From: Polaromonas sp. YR568 | Lineage (GTDB): Bacteria; Pseudomonadota; Gammaproteobacteria; Burkholderiales; Burkholderiaceae_C | Reading direction: 5' to 3' | Length of the DNA stretch: 64,000 nucleotides | Assembly: GCA_945878995.1 (NCBI GenBank) | Contig: CAMCUN010000008.1 | Location: forward strand, 1-64,000 | Part shown: one piece after another, positions 54,171-62,419 of the stretch | Layout: the number at the start of each line of letters is the position of its first letter | Position numbering within the stretch: position 1 is the stretch's first letter | Notes under the pieces: model-generated | What the model saw: only the letters and a program-made list of their open reading frames with translations | What the model was told of the DNA's origin: nothing | The model's database searches: none | Made by a program: the position numbers and the translations under genes

Positions 54171-55793
54171 TTGACGACACCCCAGCGCGAACACTTTGAC
54201 GCCGTGGTCGTGGGCGCCGGCTTTGCCGGCATGTACATGTTGCACCGCCTGCGCCAGCAAGGCCTGAAGGTGGTGGTGCTGGAAGCCGGCGACGACGTGG
54301 GTGGCACCTGGTACTGGAACCGCTACCCCGGCGCGCGTTGCGATGTCGAAAGCATGGAGTACTCCTTTTCCTTCGACGAGGATTTGCAGCAGGCCTGGCG
54401 CTGGAGCGAGCGCTACGCCGGTCAGCCCGAGATCTTGCGCTACATCAACCATGTGGCCGACCGCTTGGACCTGCGCCGCGACATCCGCATGAACACCCGC
54501 GCCACCGACGCCGAGTTCGACCCCCAGACCAACCGCTGGACGGTGCTCACCCAGAGCGGTCAGAGCCTGCAAGCGCGCTTTTGCATCATGGCCACCGGCT
54601 GCCTGTCCAACGCCCAGGTGCCCCAAATCCCGGGGTTGGCCGACTTCAAAGGGCGCTGGTTTCACACCGGGTTTTGGCCCAAGGAAGGCGTGGACTTCAC
54701 CGGCAAGCGGGTGGGCATCATAGGCACCGGCTCCACCGGTATTCAGGCCATTCCCCTCGTGGCCAAACAGGCGGCCCACCTGAGCGTGTTTCAGCGCACC
54801 GCGAACTACAGCATTCCCCTGCGCAATGGCCCGCTGACTGCCGAGGCCGAGCAAGCGGTCAAGCAACGCTACGCTGCCCTGCGCGAGCAAGCACGCCACA
54901 GCCCTTCTGGCGTGGCCGGCTTTAATGTACCCACCCGTGGCGTGCTGCAAACCGACCCGCAGGAGGTGGAGCAAGCCTTTCAGAGCCGCTGGGATTTTGG
55001 CGGCATCGGCTTTACCCGCTCCTTCAACGATGTGCTGCTCAAAACCGAGGCCAACACCATCGCGCGCGAGTTTGTGGTTAAGCGCATGTTGGCGCCCGTC
55101 AATGACCCGGCGCTGCGGGCCAAGCTCACCCCCACTTACCCCATAGGCACCAAGCGCTTGTGCGCCGACACCGGCTACTTTGAGATCTACAACCGCAGCA
55201 ACGTGAGCTTGGTGGACATCAAGGCCGACCCGATCGAGTCCATCACAGCCACTGGCCTGCGCACCCAGCAGGCCCACCACGATCTGGACATCCTTATTTT
55301 TGCCACCGGCTTTGACGCCATCACCGGCGCGCTGCTGTCGGTGAACATGCGCGTCAAGGGCGGCAGCGACCTTAAAACCGCCTGGGCCGACGGTCCGCGC
55401 GCCTACCTGGGCCTGATGACCGCGGGCATTGCCAACTTGTTCATGATCACCGGCCCGGGCAGCCCCTCGGTGCTGAGCAACGTGGTGGTGTCCGTTGAGC
55501 AGCACGTTGAATGGATCGCCGATTGCATGGCCCACATGCGGGCCCAAGGCATCAACCGCATTGAAGCCAGCGCCCACGCGCAGCAGGACTGGGGCCGCCA
55601 AGTCGACGCCTTGGCCAACGCCTCCTTGCTGCCGCACACGGCCTCTTGGTATGTGGGCGCCAACATCCCCGGCAAGCCCCGCGTGTTCATGCCCTACATG
55701 GGCGGCGTGGGCGTGTTTCGCCGCACCTGCGACGAGATTGCGCGCCAAGGCTACACCGGCTTTGAATTGACCACCGTGCCCGAGGCGGCTTGA
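54171..55793 (+). CDS. Flavin-dependent Baeyer-Villiger monooxygenase
   Basis: The 540-residue class B flavin monooxygenase inserts oxygen next to a ketone. It has the FAD fingerprint GAGFAG (15-20), the Baeyer-Villiger signature FKGRWFHTGFWP (159-170) and the NADPH motif GTGSTG (185-190). It starts with TTG, but AGGAGAG 6 nt upstream supports this start. With a hydrolase before it and an acyl-CoA dehydrogenase 28 bp after it, it likely opens a cyclic or branched ketone. Substrate not identified. Confidence 0.94.
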   Translation: MTTPQREHFDAVVVGAGFAGMYMLHRLRQQGLKVVVLEAGDDVGGTWYWNRYPGARCDVESMEYSFSFDEDLQQAWRWSERYAGQPEILRYINHVADRLDLRRDIRMNTRATDAEFDPQTNRWTVLTQSGQSLQARFCIMATGCLSNAQVPQIPGLADFKGRWFHTGFWPKEGVDFTGKRVGIIGTGSTGIQAIPLVAKQAAHLSVFQRTANYSIPLRNGPLTAEAEQAVKQRYAALREQARHSPSGVAGFNVPTRGVLQTDPQEVEQAFQSRWDFGGIGFTRSFNDVLLKTEANTIAREFVVKRMLAPVNDPALRAKLTPTYPIGTKRLCADTGYFEIYNRSNVSLVDIKADPIESITATGLRTQQAHHDLDILIFATGFDAITGALLSVNMRVKGGSDLKTAWADGPRAYLGLMTAGIANLFMITGPGSPSVLSNVVVSVEQHVEWIADCMAHMRAQGINRIEASAHAQQDWGRQVDALANASLLPHTASWYVGANIPGKPRVFMPYMGGVGVFRRTCDEIARQGYTGFELTTVPEAA

Positions 55794-55821
55794 CTTTTAT
55801 TTCCTTACTGGACCCCCACTC

Positions 55822-56988
55822 ATGAATTTTGCCGAGACCGAAGACCAAACCGCCATCCGCACGGCGGTTGCAGATGTGTGCAAGTCTTTCCCCGACGATT
55901 ACTGGCTTGAAAAAGACCGCGAAGGCGGCTTTCCCATGGACTTTTACCGTGCCATGGCCAGCGCGGGCTGGCTGGGCATTGCCATGCCGCAAGCCTACGG
56001 CGGTGCGGGCCTGGGCATTTTGGAGGCCTGCATCATGATGGAGGCGGTCTCCGGATCGGGCGCGGGCCTGTCTGGGGCCTCGGCCATTCACATGAATGTG
56101 TTTGGCCTGCACCCGGTGGTGGTGTACGGCTCTGAAGAGCAAAAGCAGCGCTGGCTGCCTCCCATCATTCGGGGCGAGGTGCAGGCCTGCTTTGGCGTGA
56201 CCGAGCCCAACACCGGCTTGAACACCCTCAAGCTCAAGACCTTTGCCGAGCGCCGGGGCGACCACTATGTGGTCAAGGGCCAAAAAATCTGGATTTCTAC
56301 CGCCCAGGTGGCGCACAAAATCTTGCTGCTGGCCCGCACCACGCGCTTGGAAGATGTCAAGAACCCCAAGCACGGCCTGAGCCTGTTTTACACCGACTTG
56401 GACCGCAGCAAAGTGCAGGTGCGCGAGATCGAAAAAATGGGCCGCAAGGCGGTGGACTCCAACGAGCTGTTCATCGACGGTCTGGAAATCCCGGTGGAAG
56501 ACCGCATTGGAGAAGAAGGCCGTGGCTTTGAATACATCTTGGACGGCCTCAACCCCGAGCGCGTGCTGCTGGCCGCCGAAGCCGTGGGCCTGGGCGAGGT
56601 CGCCCTGCGGCGTGCAACCCGCTACGCCGGCGAGCGCGTGGTGTTCGACCGCCCCATAGGCATGAACCAAGGCGTGCAGCATCCACTGGCCCAGCGCTGG
56701 GTGGAGTTGCAGGCCGGGCGCCTGATGTACCAGCGCGCCGCTTGGCTGTATGACCAGGGCCTGCCTTGCGGTCCCGAGTCTAATGCGGCCAAGTTCTTGT
56801 GTGCTGAAGCTGGCTTTAGCGCCTGCGAAACCGCTGTGCTCACGCATGGCGGCTTTGGCTACGCCAAGGAATACCACGTCGAGCGCTACTTTCGCGAGTC
56901 CATGCTGCCGCGCATTGCGCCCATCTCGCCGCAGCTCATTTTGTGCAACATCGCTGAAAAGGCGCTGGGCCTGCCCAAGTCCTACTGA
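55822..56988 (+). CDS. Acyl-CoA dehydrogenase family protein
   Basis: The 388-residue flavoenzyme oxidises an acyl-CoA to the enoyl-CoA. It has FGVTEPNTGLNTLKLKTFAER, VKGQKIWISTAQVAHKI and the C-terminal AVLTHGGFGYAKEYHVERYFRE. Catalytic glutamate is not at the classical position, so a branched or short-chain type is possible. It ends the operon that begins with the hydrolase at 53201. The convergent CoA-transferase gene ends 36 bp beyond it. Confidence 0.93.
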   Translation: MNFAETEDQTAIRTAVADVCKSFPDDYWLEKDREGGFPMDFYRAMASAGWLGIAMPQAYGGAGLGILEACIMMEAVSGSGAGLSGASAIHMNVFGLHPVVVYGSEEQKQRWLPPIIRGEVQACFGVTEPNTGLNTLKLKTFAERRGDHYVVKGQKIWISTAQVAHKILLLARTTRLEDVKNPKHGLSLFYTDLDRSKVQVREIEKMGRKAVDSNELFIDGLEIPVEDRIGEEGRGFEYILDGLNPERVLLAAEAVGLGEVALRRATRYAGERVVFDRPIGMNQGVQHPLAQRWVELQAGRLMYQRAAWLYDQGLPCGPESNAAKFLCAEAGFSACETAVLTHGGFGYAKEYHVERYFRESMLPRIAPISPQLILCNIAEKALGLPKSY

Positions 56989-57023
56989 GCGCTTGAAGGA
57001 GCCTGCCCGGCTCCCTCCCATCT

Positions 57024-58235
57024 TCAGCCCAACTTGACCGCGCCCGCCTGGGCCATGGCCTCAATCTGTGCCGCGTCAAAGCCCAACTGGCCCAGCACCT
57101 CGGCGGTGTGCTGGCCCAGCATGGGCGGCGGCTGGCGCAAGGCCGTGCGCTCGCCATTGAAGCGCACCGGTTGAGCCACCGAGCGAAACGCCCCCAGTCG
57201 GGGATGCTCATACTCATAAATCATGCCGCTGGCCTGGGTGTGCGGGTGCGCCGACAACTCGCCCAAGGTGTGCAGCGGTGAACAAGGAATGCCGCGCTCT
57301 GCCAGCAGTGCGATCCACTCGTCCCGGGAGCGCGTGAGCATGACCGCCCTGACCCGTGCCACGGTTTCTTCCCGGTGCGCCACCCGGTCGGGGTTGGTGC
57401 GAAAGCGCGGGTCATCGACCATGTCTTGCAGATTTGCCACATCGCAAAAGGCCCGCCACAAGACTTCATTGGCGACGCCCAAAATCAAAGGCGCGTCCAG
57501 CGTTTGAAAGGCCTCGTAAGGGCACAGCGATTCATGGCCAGAGCCTGGGCGCTCAGGCTCGGTGCCGCGTTCCCAAAAGTTTTGCAAGAAGTAGCCCAAA
57601 AAGCCGGTGGCCGTGTCAAACAGCGACACTTCCACGCGCCCACCCAGACCCGTGCGAGCGCGCTCCAAAAGAGCGGCCTGAATGCCAATGAGCGCATGCA
57701 AGCCGGTGGCCTGGTCCACGGGCGAAAATGGGCTGCGCACCGCCGGTCCACCCCGCTCGCCGGTGATCGACAGCATGCCGCAAAAGGCCTGCAAGATCAC
57801 GTCGTAGCCTTTGCCGTCTTTCATGGGGCCCACGGTGCCAAAGCCGCTGATGCTGCAGCACACGGCGCGCGGATTCAGTTCGGCCAGGCGCTGCGGGCCC
57901 ACGCCCAGTCGGTCGGCCACGCCAGGGCCATAGCTTTCAATCACCACGTCCACCTCGCGCACCAGGCGCTCGACCACCTCCAGCCCCTCAGGGCTGCGCA
58001 GGTCCACCGCAATGCTGCGCTTGTTGCGGTTGGCGCTCAGGAAAATCGCCCCGGTGGGCGCAGCTTCCTCGTGCTTGCGCAGCGGTGGCCATTGGCGGGT
58101 GTCGTCGCCGCCCTTGATGGGCTCGAGCTTGATCACATCGGCGCCCATGTCACCCAGGTACTGGGCGCACAAAGGGCCGGCCAGCACCTTGGACATGTCC
58201 AGCACTTTCAGCCCTGCCAAAGGGGTGGCGTTCAT
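57024..58235 (-). CDS. CaiB/BaiF family III CoA-transferase
   Basis: The 403-residue family III CoA-transferase has LKVLDMSKVLAGPLCAQYLGDMGADVIKLE and DGKGYDVILQAFCGMLSITGE, where the conserved Asp is the catalytic nucleophile. It activates an acid as a CoA ester. It is convergent with the acyl-CoA dehydrogenase gene and divergent from the next alcohol dehydrogenase. Copy D of the shared motif lies 30 bp before its start. Confidence 0.93.
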   Translation of the reverse strand: MNATPLAGLKVLDMSKVLAGPLCAQYLGDMGADVIKLEPIKGGDDTRQWPPLRKHEEAAPTGAIFLSANRNKRSIAVDLRSPEGLEVVERLVREVDVVIESYGPGVADRLGVGPQRLAELNPRAVCCSISGFGTVGPMKDGKGYDVILQAFCGMLSITGERGGPAVRSPFSPVDQATGLHALIGIQAALLERARTGLGGRVEVSLFDTATGFLGYFLQNFWERGTEPERPGSGHESLCPYEAFQTLDAPLILGVANEVLWRAFCDVANLQDMVDDPRFRTNPDRVAHREETVARVRAVMLTRSRDEWIALLAERGIPCSPLHTLGELSAHPHTQASGMIYEYEHPRLGAFRSVAQPVRFNGERTALRQPPPMLGQHTAEVLGQLGFDAAQIEAMAQAGAVKLG

Positions 58236-58265
58236 CGCATCTCCGGGAAATTTGGGGTATTGTTT

Positions 58266-58291
58266 TATTTGTTCGCTAGCATATCATATGG
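58266..58291 (-). promoter_or_regulatory. Copy D of the shared direct-repeat operator
   Basis: On the minus strand, half-sites CCATATGAT and GCGAACAAA start 15 bp apart. It matches copy B at 15 of 26 positions. It lies 30 bp before the CaiB start, in the AT-rich gap shared with the alcohol dehydrogenase at 58343. Confidence 0.45.
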
Positions 58292-58342
58292 ACTATTTTC
58301 AATGGGCTCATACGGCCCTACCGACCACCAAGGAGACAGAAC

Positions 58343-59392
58343 ATGAGTGCCTGGGCCATCGTCGCCAACAACGAACCCCTGCAAGCCATTGAGCAAGCGC
58401 CCCTGCACCCGCAGGGCACAGAGGTGGTGCTGCAGGTCACGCATGCGGGCGTGTGCCACTCCGACCTGCACCTCTGGCACGGCTACTACAACATGGGCAG
58501 CGGCCAAAAAATGATGCTGGCCGACCGCGGCGTCACCCTGCCCCGGGCGCCTGGCCATGAAATTGTGGGCCGCGTCGTTCGCGTGGGCCCCGACGCCCAG
58601 GGCGTCAAGGTGGGCGACGAGCGCATCGTTTTCCCCTGGCTGGGCTGCGGCCAGTGCGAGGTGTGCCTGGCCGGTCAAGACAACCTGTGCAACGCGATCT
58701 GCGCCTTGGGCGTGCGCCAAGATGGCGGCTACGGCAACGAGGTCAAGGTGCCGCACCCGCGCTTTTTGGTGGATTACGGCGACGTGGACCCGGCCTTTGC
58801 CGCCACCTTGGCCTGCTCGGGCATCACCGTGTACTCGGCCATTCGCAAGCTCTTGCCCATGTCGCCCGACACGCCCGTGGTCTTGATAGGCGCGGGGGGT
58901 CTGGGGCTGGCCGCCATAGGCATGCTGCTGGCCTTGGGCCACAAACGCATTGTCTCGGTCGACATCAGCGCCGACAAACGCCAGGCGGCCCTGGAGATGG
59001 GTGCCACCGATGTGGTGGACGGCAGCGCCCCTGAACTGGTGCAAGCCATTCACGCCGTCACCGGCGGCCCCGTCAAGGCCGCCATGGACTTTGTCAACAT
59101 TTCTTCCACCTCGGCCACCGGGCTGGAAATTCTGGCCAAAGACGGCCGCTTGGTGCTGGTGGGGGTGGGCGGCGGCGAGTTGGTCTTGTCGCTGGCCGGC
59201 ATGATTTTCAGGCCCCGATCGGTCATGGGCAGCATGACCGGCAACCCGCAAGACCTGCGCGATGTCACCGCCCTGGCCAAGGCCGGCAAACTCAAATCCC
59301 TGCCCATCACCCGCATGCCCAAAGACCAGGCCAACACCGCGCTGATGACCTTGAACGAAGGCCGGGCGGTGGGCCGCATTGTGTTGGTTTGA
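58343..59392 (+). CDS. Zinc-dependent medium-chain alcohol dehydrogenase
   Basis: The 349-residue MDR protein has catalytic zinc ligands in GVCHSDLH and GHE, the structural-zinc set CGQCEVCLAGQDNLC, and GAGGLGLAAIGMLLAL as the cofactor motif. It resembles the enzyme at 26143. GGAGACAG before the start supports the ATG at 58343. It likely oxidises a secondary or cyclic alcohol to the ketone or aldehyde that feeds the neighbouring monooxygenase. The SDR gene follows directly. Confidence 0.93.
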   Translation: MSAWAIVANNEPLQAIEQAPLHPQGTEVVLQVTHAGVCHSDLHLWHGYYNMGSGQKMMLADRGVTLPRAPGHEIVGRVVRVGPDAQGVKVGDERIVFPWLGCGQCEVCLAGQDNLCNAICALGVRQDGGYGNEVKVPHPRFLVDYGDVDPAFAATLACSGITVYSAIRKLLPMSPDTPVVLIGAGGLGLAAIGMLLALGHKRIVSVDISADKRQAALEMGATDVVDGSAPELVQAIHAVTGGPVKAAMDFVNISSTSATGLEILAKDGRLVLVGVGGGELVLSLAGMIFRPRSVMGSMTGNPQDLRDVTALAKAGKLKSLPITRMPKDQANTALMTLNEGRAVGRIVLV

Positions 59393-59397
59393 CGCCC

Positions 59398-60162
59398 ATG
59401 CAGCGCTTTGCCGGCAAAACCGTCTTGATCACCGGATCGACAGGCGGCATTGGCCTGGAGACCGCCCGCCGCTTCCATGCGGAGGGCGCCCAACTCGTGC
59501 TGGTGGATCTGGACGCCTCACTGCTGCAGGCCCAGGCCCAAGCGCTGGGCCCCGGTGTCAGCGTGTTCCTGGCCGACGTGGCCGATGAAGCCGCCGCCCA
59601 CAGCGTCTTCAGCGAGCTGGCCAGGCGCCAAATGCGCATCGACGTGGGCGTGCTCAACGCCGGCACCGAAGGCAAGATCGCCCTCATTGAAGAGCAAGCC
59701 CTCGCCGACTTTGACCGCGTCATGGCCGTCAATGTGCGCGGTGTGTTCATCTGGATGGCTGGCCTGATGCGGCTCATGCGGGCACAAGGCAGCGGCGCCA
59801 TCACCGTCACCTCATCGACGGCAGGGCTGCAAGGCGCACGCATGCTGGCCCCCTACTCGGCCAGCAAACACGCCGTCTTGGGCCTGGTGAAATCGGCCGC
59901 CATCGAAGGCGCCCCAGAGGGCATACGGGTCAACGCCGTCAACCCCGGGCCGGTGTCCACCCGCATGATGGACGCCATCGATGCAGGCCGAGGCGAGCTC
60001 AGAGAGGTGCAAACCCGCAGCGCCCAAGCCGTGCCCATGCGCCGCTACGGCACGCCTGCCGAAGTGGCCGCCATGATCGCCTTCATCAGCAGCGACGATG
60101 CCAGCTTCACCACCGGCAGCACACTGTGCTTGGACGGGGGGCTGGTGGCAGGCCGAGGCTGA
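59398..60162 (+). CDS. SDR family oxidoreductase
   Basis: The 254-residue short-chain dehydrogenase has ITGSTGGIGLETARR, NAGTEGKIALIEE, the catalytic S/Y/K set in TSSTAGLQG and YSASKHAV, and the C-terminal TGSTLCLDGGLVAGRG. A TTG at 59389 overlaps the previous stop; the ATG at 59398 is preferred. It is coupled to the alcohol dehydrogenase. It probably oxidises a 3-hydroxyacyl or alcohol group. The 198-bp gap after it (to 60360) shows no hairpin or gene. Confidence 0.9.
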   Translation: MQRFAGKTVLITGSTGGIGLETARRFHAEGAQLVLVDLDASLLQAQAQALGPGVSVFLADVADEAAAHSVFSELARRQMRIDVGVLNAGTEGKIALIEEQALADFDRVMAVNVRGVFIWMAGLMRLMRAQGSGAITVTSSTAGLQGARMLAPYSASKHAVLGLVKSAAIEGAPEGIRVNAVNPGPVSTRMMDAIDAGRGELREVQTRSAQAVPMRRYGTPAEVAAMIAFISSDDASFTTGSTLCLDGGLVAGRG

Positions 60163-60360
60163 GGGGAGGCGGCCGTCAGCGGTGCCTGTGATGGGCCCGC
60201 AAGCTGCCTCCACCAGACCGAGCAGACGCTCAAAATCGCCGGGCCGGCTGCCTGCGGGTTGGGCACCACTGTGTCCGAGTGGCGTTGAAGGCAGACCGCC
60301 AAGCGCCGTATTTTTTCAGGTGCGCGCCAGGCTCATGGGTTCAGTGCGCGGCTGCCCGGA

Positions 60361-61179
60361 TCAGTTGCCCTTGAAAACGGGTGGACGCTTATCGAAAAAT
60401 GCCGCCACTGCTTCAGCATGGTCAGCCGTGTGGTGGGCCTGGCCTTGCCACAGTCCGGCGCTGTCGAGTGCCTCGTCGAGCGTGGCAGTGCGTGCTTGCA
60501 GCAGCAACTGCTTGGTCCAGCGCAGCACTTGCGGCGGGTTGGCGGCAATCCGCTGAGCCAGGGACATGGCCTCGGCAAGCAACTGGTCGGGCTCCACCAG
60601 CTTGGACACCAGCCCTATCCGCAGCGCTTCATCGGCGTCTATGGTCTCGCCCGTCAAGGCCATTTCGGCTGCCCGGGAGAATCCCACCAAGCGCGGCAGG
60701 AACCAGCAGCCCCCATCGCCCGGCACGATGCCCACTTTGACAAAGCTTTCTGCAAACCGAGCCGTGCGGGATGCGATGCGGATGTCACACATGCAGGCCA
60801 AGTCATTGCCAGCGCCTATGGCCGGTCCATTGATGGCCGCAATGATGGGCACCTGCAGCTTTTGGAATGCCCGAGGGATGCGCTGTATGCCATTGCGGTA
60901 ATTTTGAGCAATTTCCTCGGGTGAGCCTTCAAACATGCCAGCTCGATCACGCATCTCGGCCACATTGCCGCCCGAGCAAAACGCAGAGCCGGCCCCAGTC
61001 AGAATGGCGGCGCGTATGTTTTGGTCCTGATTGAGCTTTTCAAACAAGCTTTCGAAGGCCGCAAACATGGCCTCGCCACTCAGCGCGTTGCGCGTCTCGG
61101 GCCGGTTCAGGGTGAGCAGGGCCACATGGCCGCGCACTTCAAAAAGAATGGAGTCGTCGGTGGGTGTATTGAGCATCAT
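60361..61179 (-). CDS. Enoyl-CoA hydratase/isomerase family protein
   Basis: The 272-residue crotonase-fold enzyme has SAFCSGGNVAEMRD and NGPAIGAGNDLACMCDIR as CoA and oxyanion segments, and VGIVPGDGGCWFLPRL, where the usual second glutamate is replaced by glycine/aspartate residues. It could be an isomerase or hydratase of a branched acyl-CoA. It is convergent with the SDR gene. A 21-bp palindrome lies 48 bp before its start. Confidence 0.9.
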   Translation of the reverse strand: MMLNTPTDDSILFEVRGHVALLTLNRPETRNALSGEAMFAAFESLFEKLNQDQNIRAAILTGAGSAFCSGGNVAEMRDRAGMFEGSPEEIAQNYRNGIQRIPRAFQKLQVPIIAAINGPAIGAGNDLACMCDIRIASRTARFAESFVKVGIVPGDGGCWFLPRLVGFSRAAEMALTGETIDADEALRIGLVSKLVEPDQLLAEAMSLAQRIAANPPQVLRWTKQLLLQARTATLDEALDSAGLWQGQAHHTADHAEAVAAFFDKRPPVFKGN

Positions 61180-61226
61180 GGCAATGATTAGATCAGTTCA
61201 AGGGCCGGGTCTGGGCTGGCATCAGT

Positions 61227-61247
61227 CCAGACCGTGACACGGTCTGG
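61227..61247. promoter_or_regulatory. 21-bp perfect palindrome before the enoyl-CoA hydratase gene
   Basis: CCAGACCGTG and CACGGTCTGG flank a single central A. All ten base pairs match. It lies 48-68 bp upstream of the hydratase start and 222 bp from the divergent transporter. No regulator gene sits beside it. It is most likely an operator, though a hairpin function cannot be excluded. Confidence 0.6.
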
Positions 61248-61468
61248 CCCGCAGTTGATTACTTGCAATGGTTGTCAGGCGGCTGGGGCCAAGGGTGTGT
61301 GTTCATGTGCAGTTAGCGACCCAAGGCCATGGCTGGTGATGGAGGACCTGGCGAGCCTTCAAAAGATCCAATGGCCCCAAAGCTGAGGCTGGCAACGCTC
61401 CAGCCTTGGCGACAGGACAATCGGCCTTTCCCGTTTAGCATCCAAAGCTTTCCCGTCCGACCTTCCCC

Positions 61469-62359
61469 ATGCAACTCAACCGCCGCCAACTCATCCTGCT
61501 GGTTCTGCTCACGCTGGTGTGGGGCTTCAATTGGCCGGTGATGAAACTGGGGGTGACGGACTTTCCGCCGCTGGCGTTTCGCGCGCTGTGCATGTGGCTG
61601 GGGCTGCCGGTGATGGCGCTGTCCATCGTGGTGCTGCGGCATTCGTTTGTGGTGCCGCGTGCGCATTGGCGCGAGCTGTTTTGGCTGGGCGTGACCAATT
61701 CGCTGGTGTGGCAGGTGCTGATCATGGTGGCGCTGGCCAACTTGAGCAGCGGGCGGGCGGCCATCTTGGCTTACAGCATGCCTATTTTTTCGGCGCTGCT
61801 GAGCGTGATGTTTTATGGCGAGCGGCTGGGCCTGCGGTCCTTGCTGGGGGTGCTGGCGGCCACGGGTGGCATGGTTCTGCTGCTCTGGCACGAGGTGGCG
61901 GTGCTCTCGGGCACGCCCTGGGGGGTGCTGTGCGCGCTGCTGGCCGCAGCCACCTGGGCGCTGGGTATGCGCCAGATGCGGGCCACGCGCATTCCGGCCA
62001 CCACGCTCACGCTGTCGTTTTGGATGGCGTGCATGACGGTGCTGGCGCTGACCCTGCTGAGCTGGCTGTTTGAGCGCGATGACTGGGTTTGGCCCACGCC
62101 CACGGTGTGGGGCTCGGTGGGCTACAACGCGGTGCTGGCGTTTGGCTTTGCGGCCACCACACAGATGTACCTGGCGCGCACGCTGCCGCCCTTGGCCGCC
62201 TCACTGAGCGTGATGCTGATCCCTATTTTGGGCGTGTTCTCGGGCGCCACTTTGCTGGGCGAGGTGCTGCACTGGCAGGACTGGGCCGCGGTGGTGCTGA
62301 TGGTGGGGGCCATGGGTTCGGTGCTGATGCCGCAGCGCACGCCGCCCAAGCCGGATTGA
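61469..62359 (+). CDS. EamA/DMT-family transporter
   Basis: The 296-residue inner-membrane protein has about ten membrane segments in two EamA repeats (about 5-140 and 150-285). It begins MQLNRRQLILLVLLTLVWGFNWPVMKLG, the family start. Members export metabolites such as amino acids. Substrate unknown. It stands alone between the hydratase gene and the convergent UDG-like gene. Confidence 0.92.
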   Translation: MQLNRRQLILLVLLTLVWGFNWPVMKLGVTDFPPLAFRALCMWLGLPVMALSIVVLRHSFVVPRAHWRELFWLGVTNSLVWQVLIMVALANLSSGRAAILAYSMPIFSALLSVMFYGERLGLRSLLGVLAATGGMVLLLWHEVAVLSGTPWGVLCALLAAATWALGMRQMRATRIPATTLTLSFWMACMTVLALTLLSWLFERDDWVWPTPTVWGSVGYNAVLAFGFAATTQMYLARTLPPLAASLSVMLIPILGVFSGATLLGEVLHWQDWAAVVLMVGAMGSVLMPQRTPPKPD

Positions 62360-62419
62360 CGAGCCGATTGATACGTCGGGTTGATGCGTCGGATCGTGGC
62401 GCAGAGGTAATGCGCCTGG

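Noticed and set aside
54156-55748. 530-codon open frame antisense to the Baeyer-Villiger monooxygenase
   Set aside because: No motifs; the plus strand carries all fingerprints of the monooxygenase.
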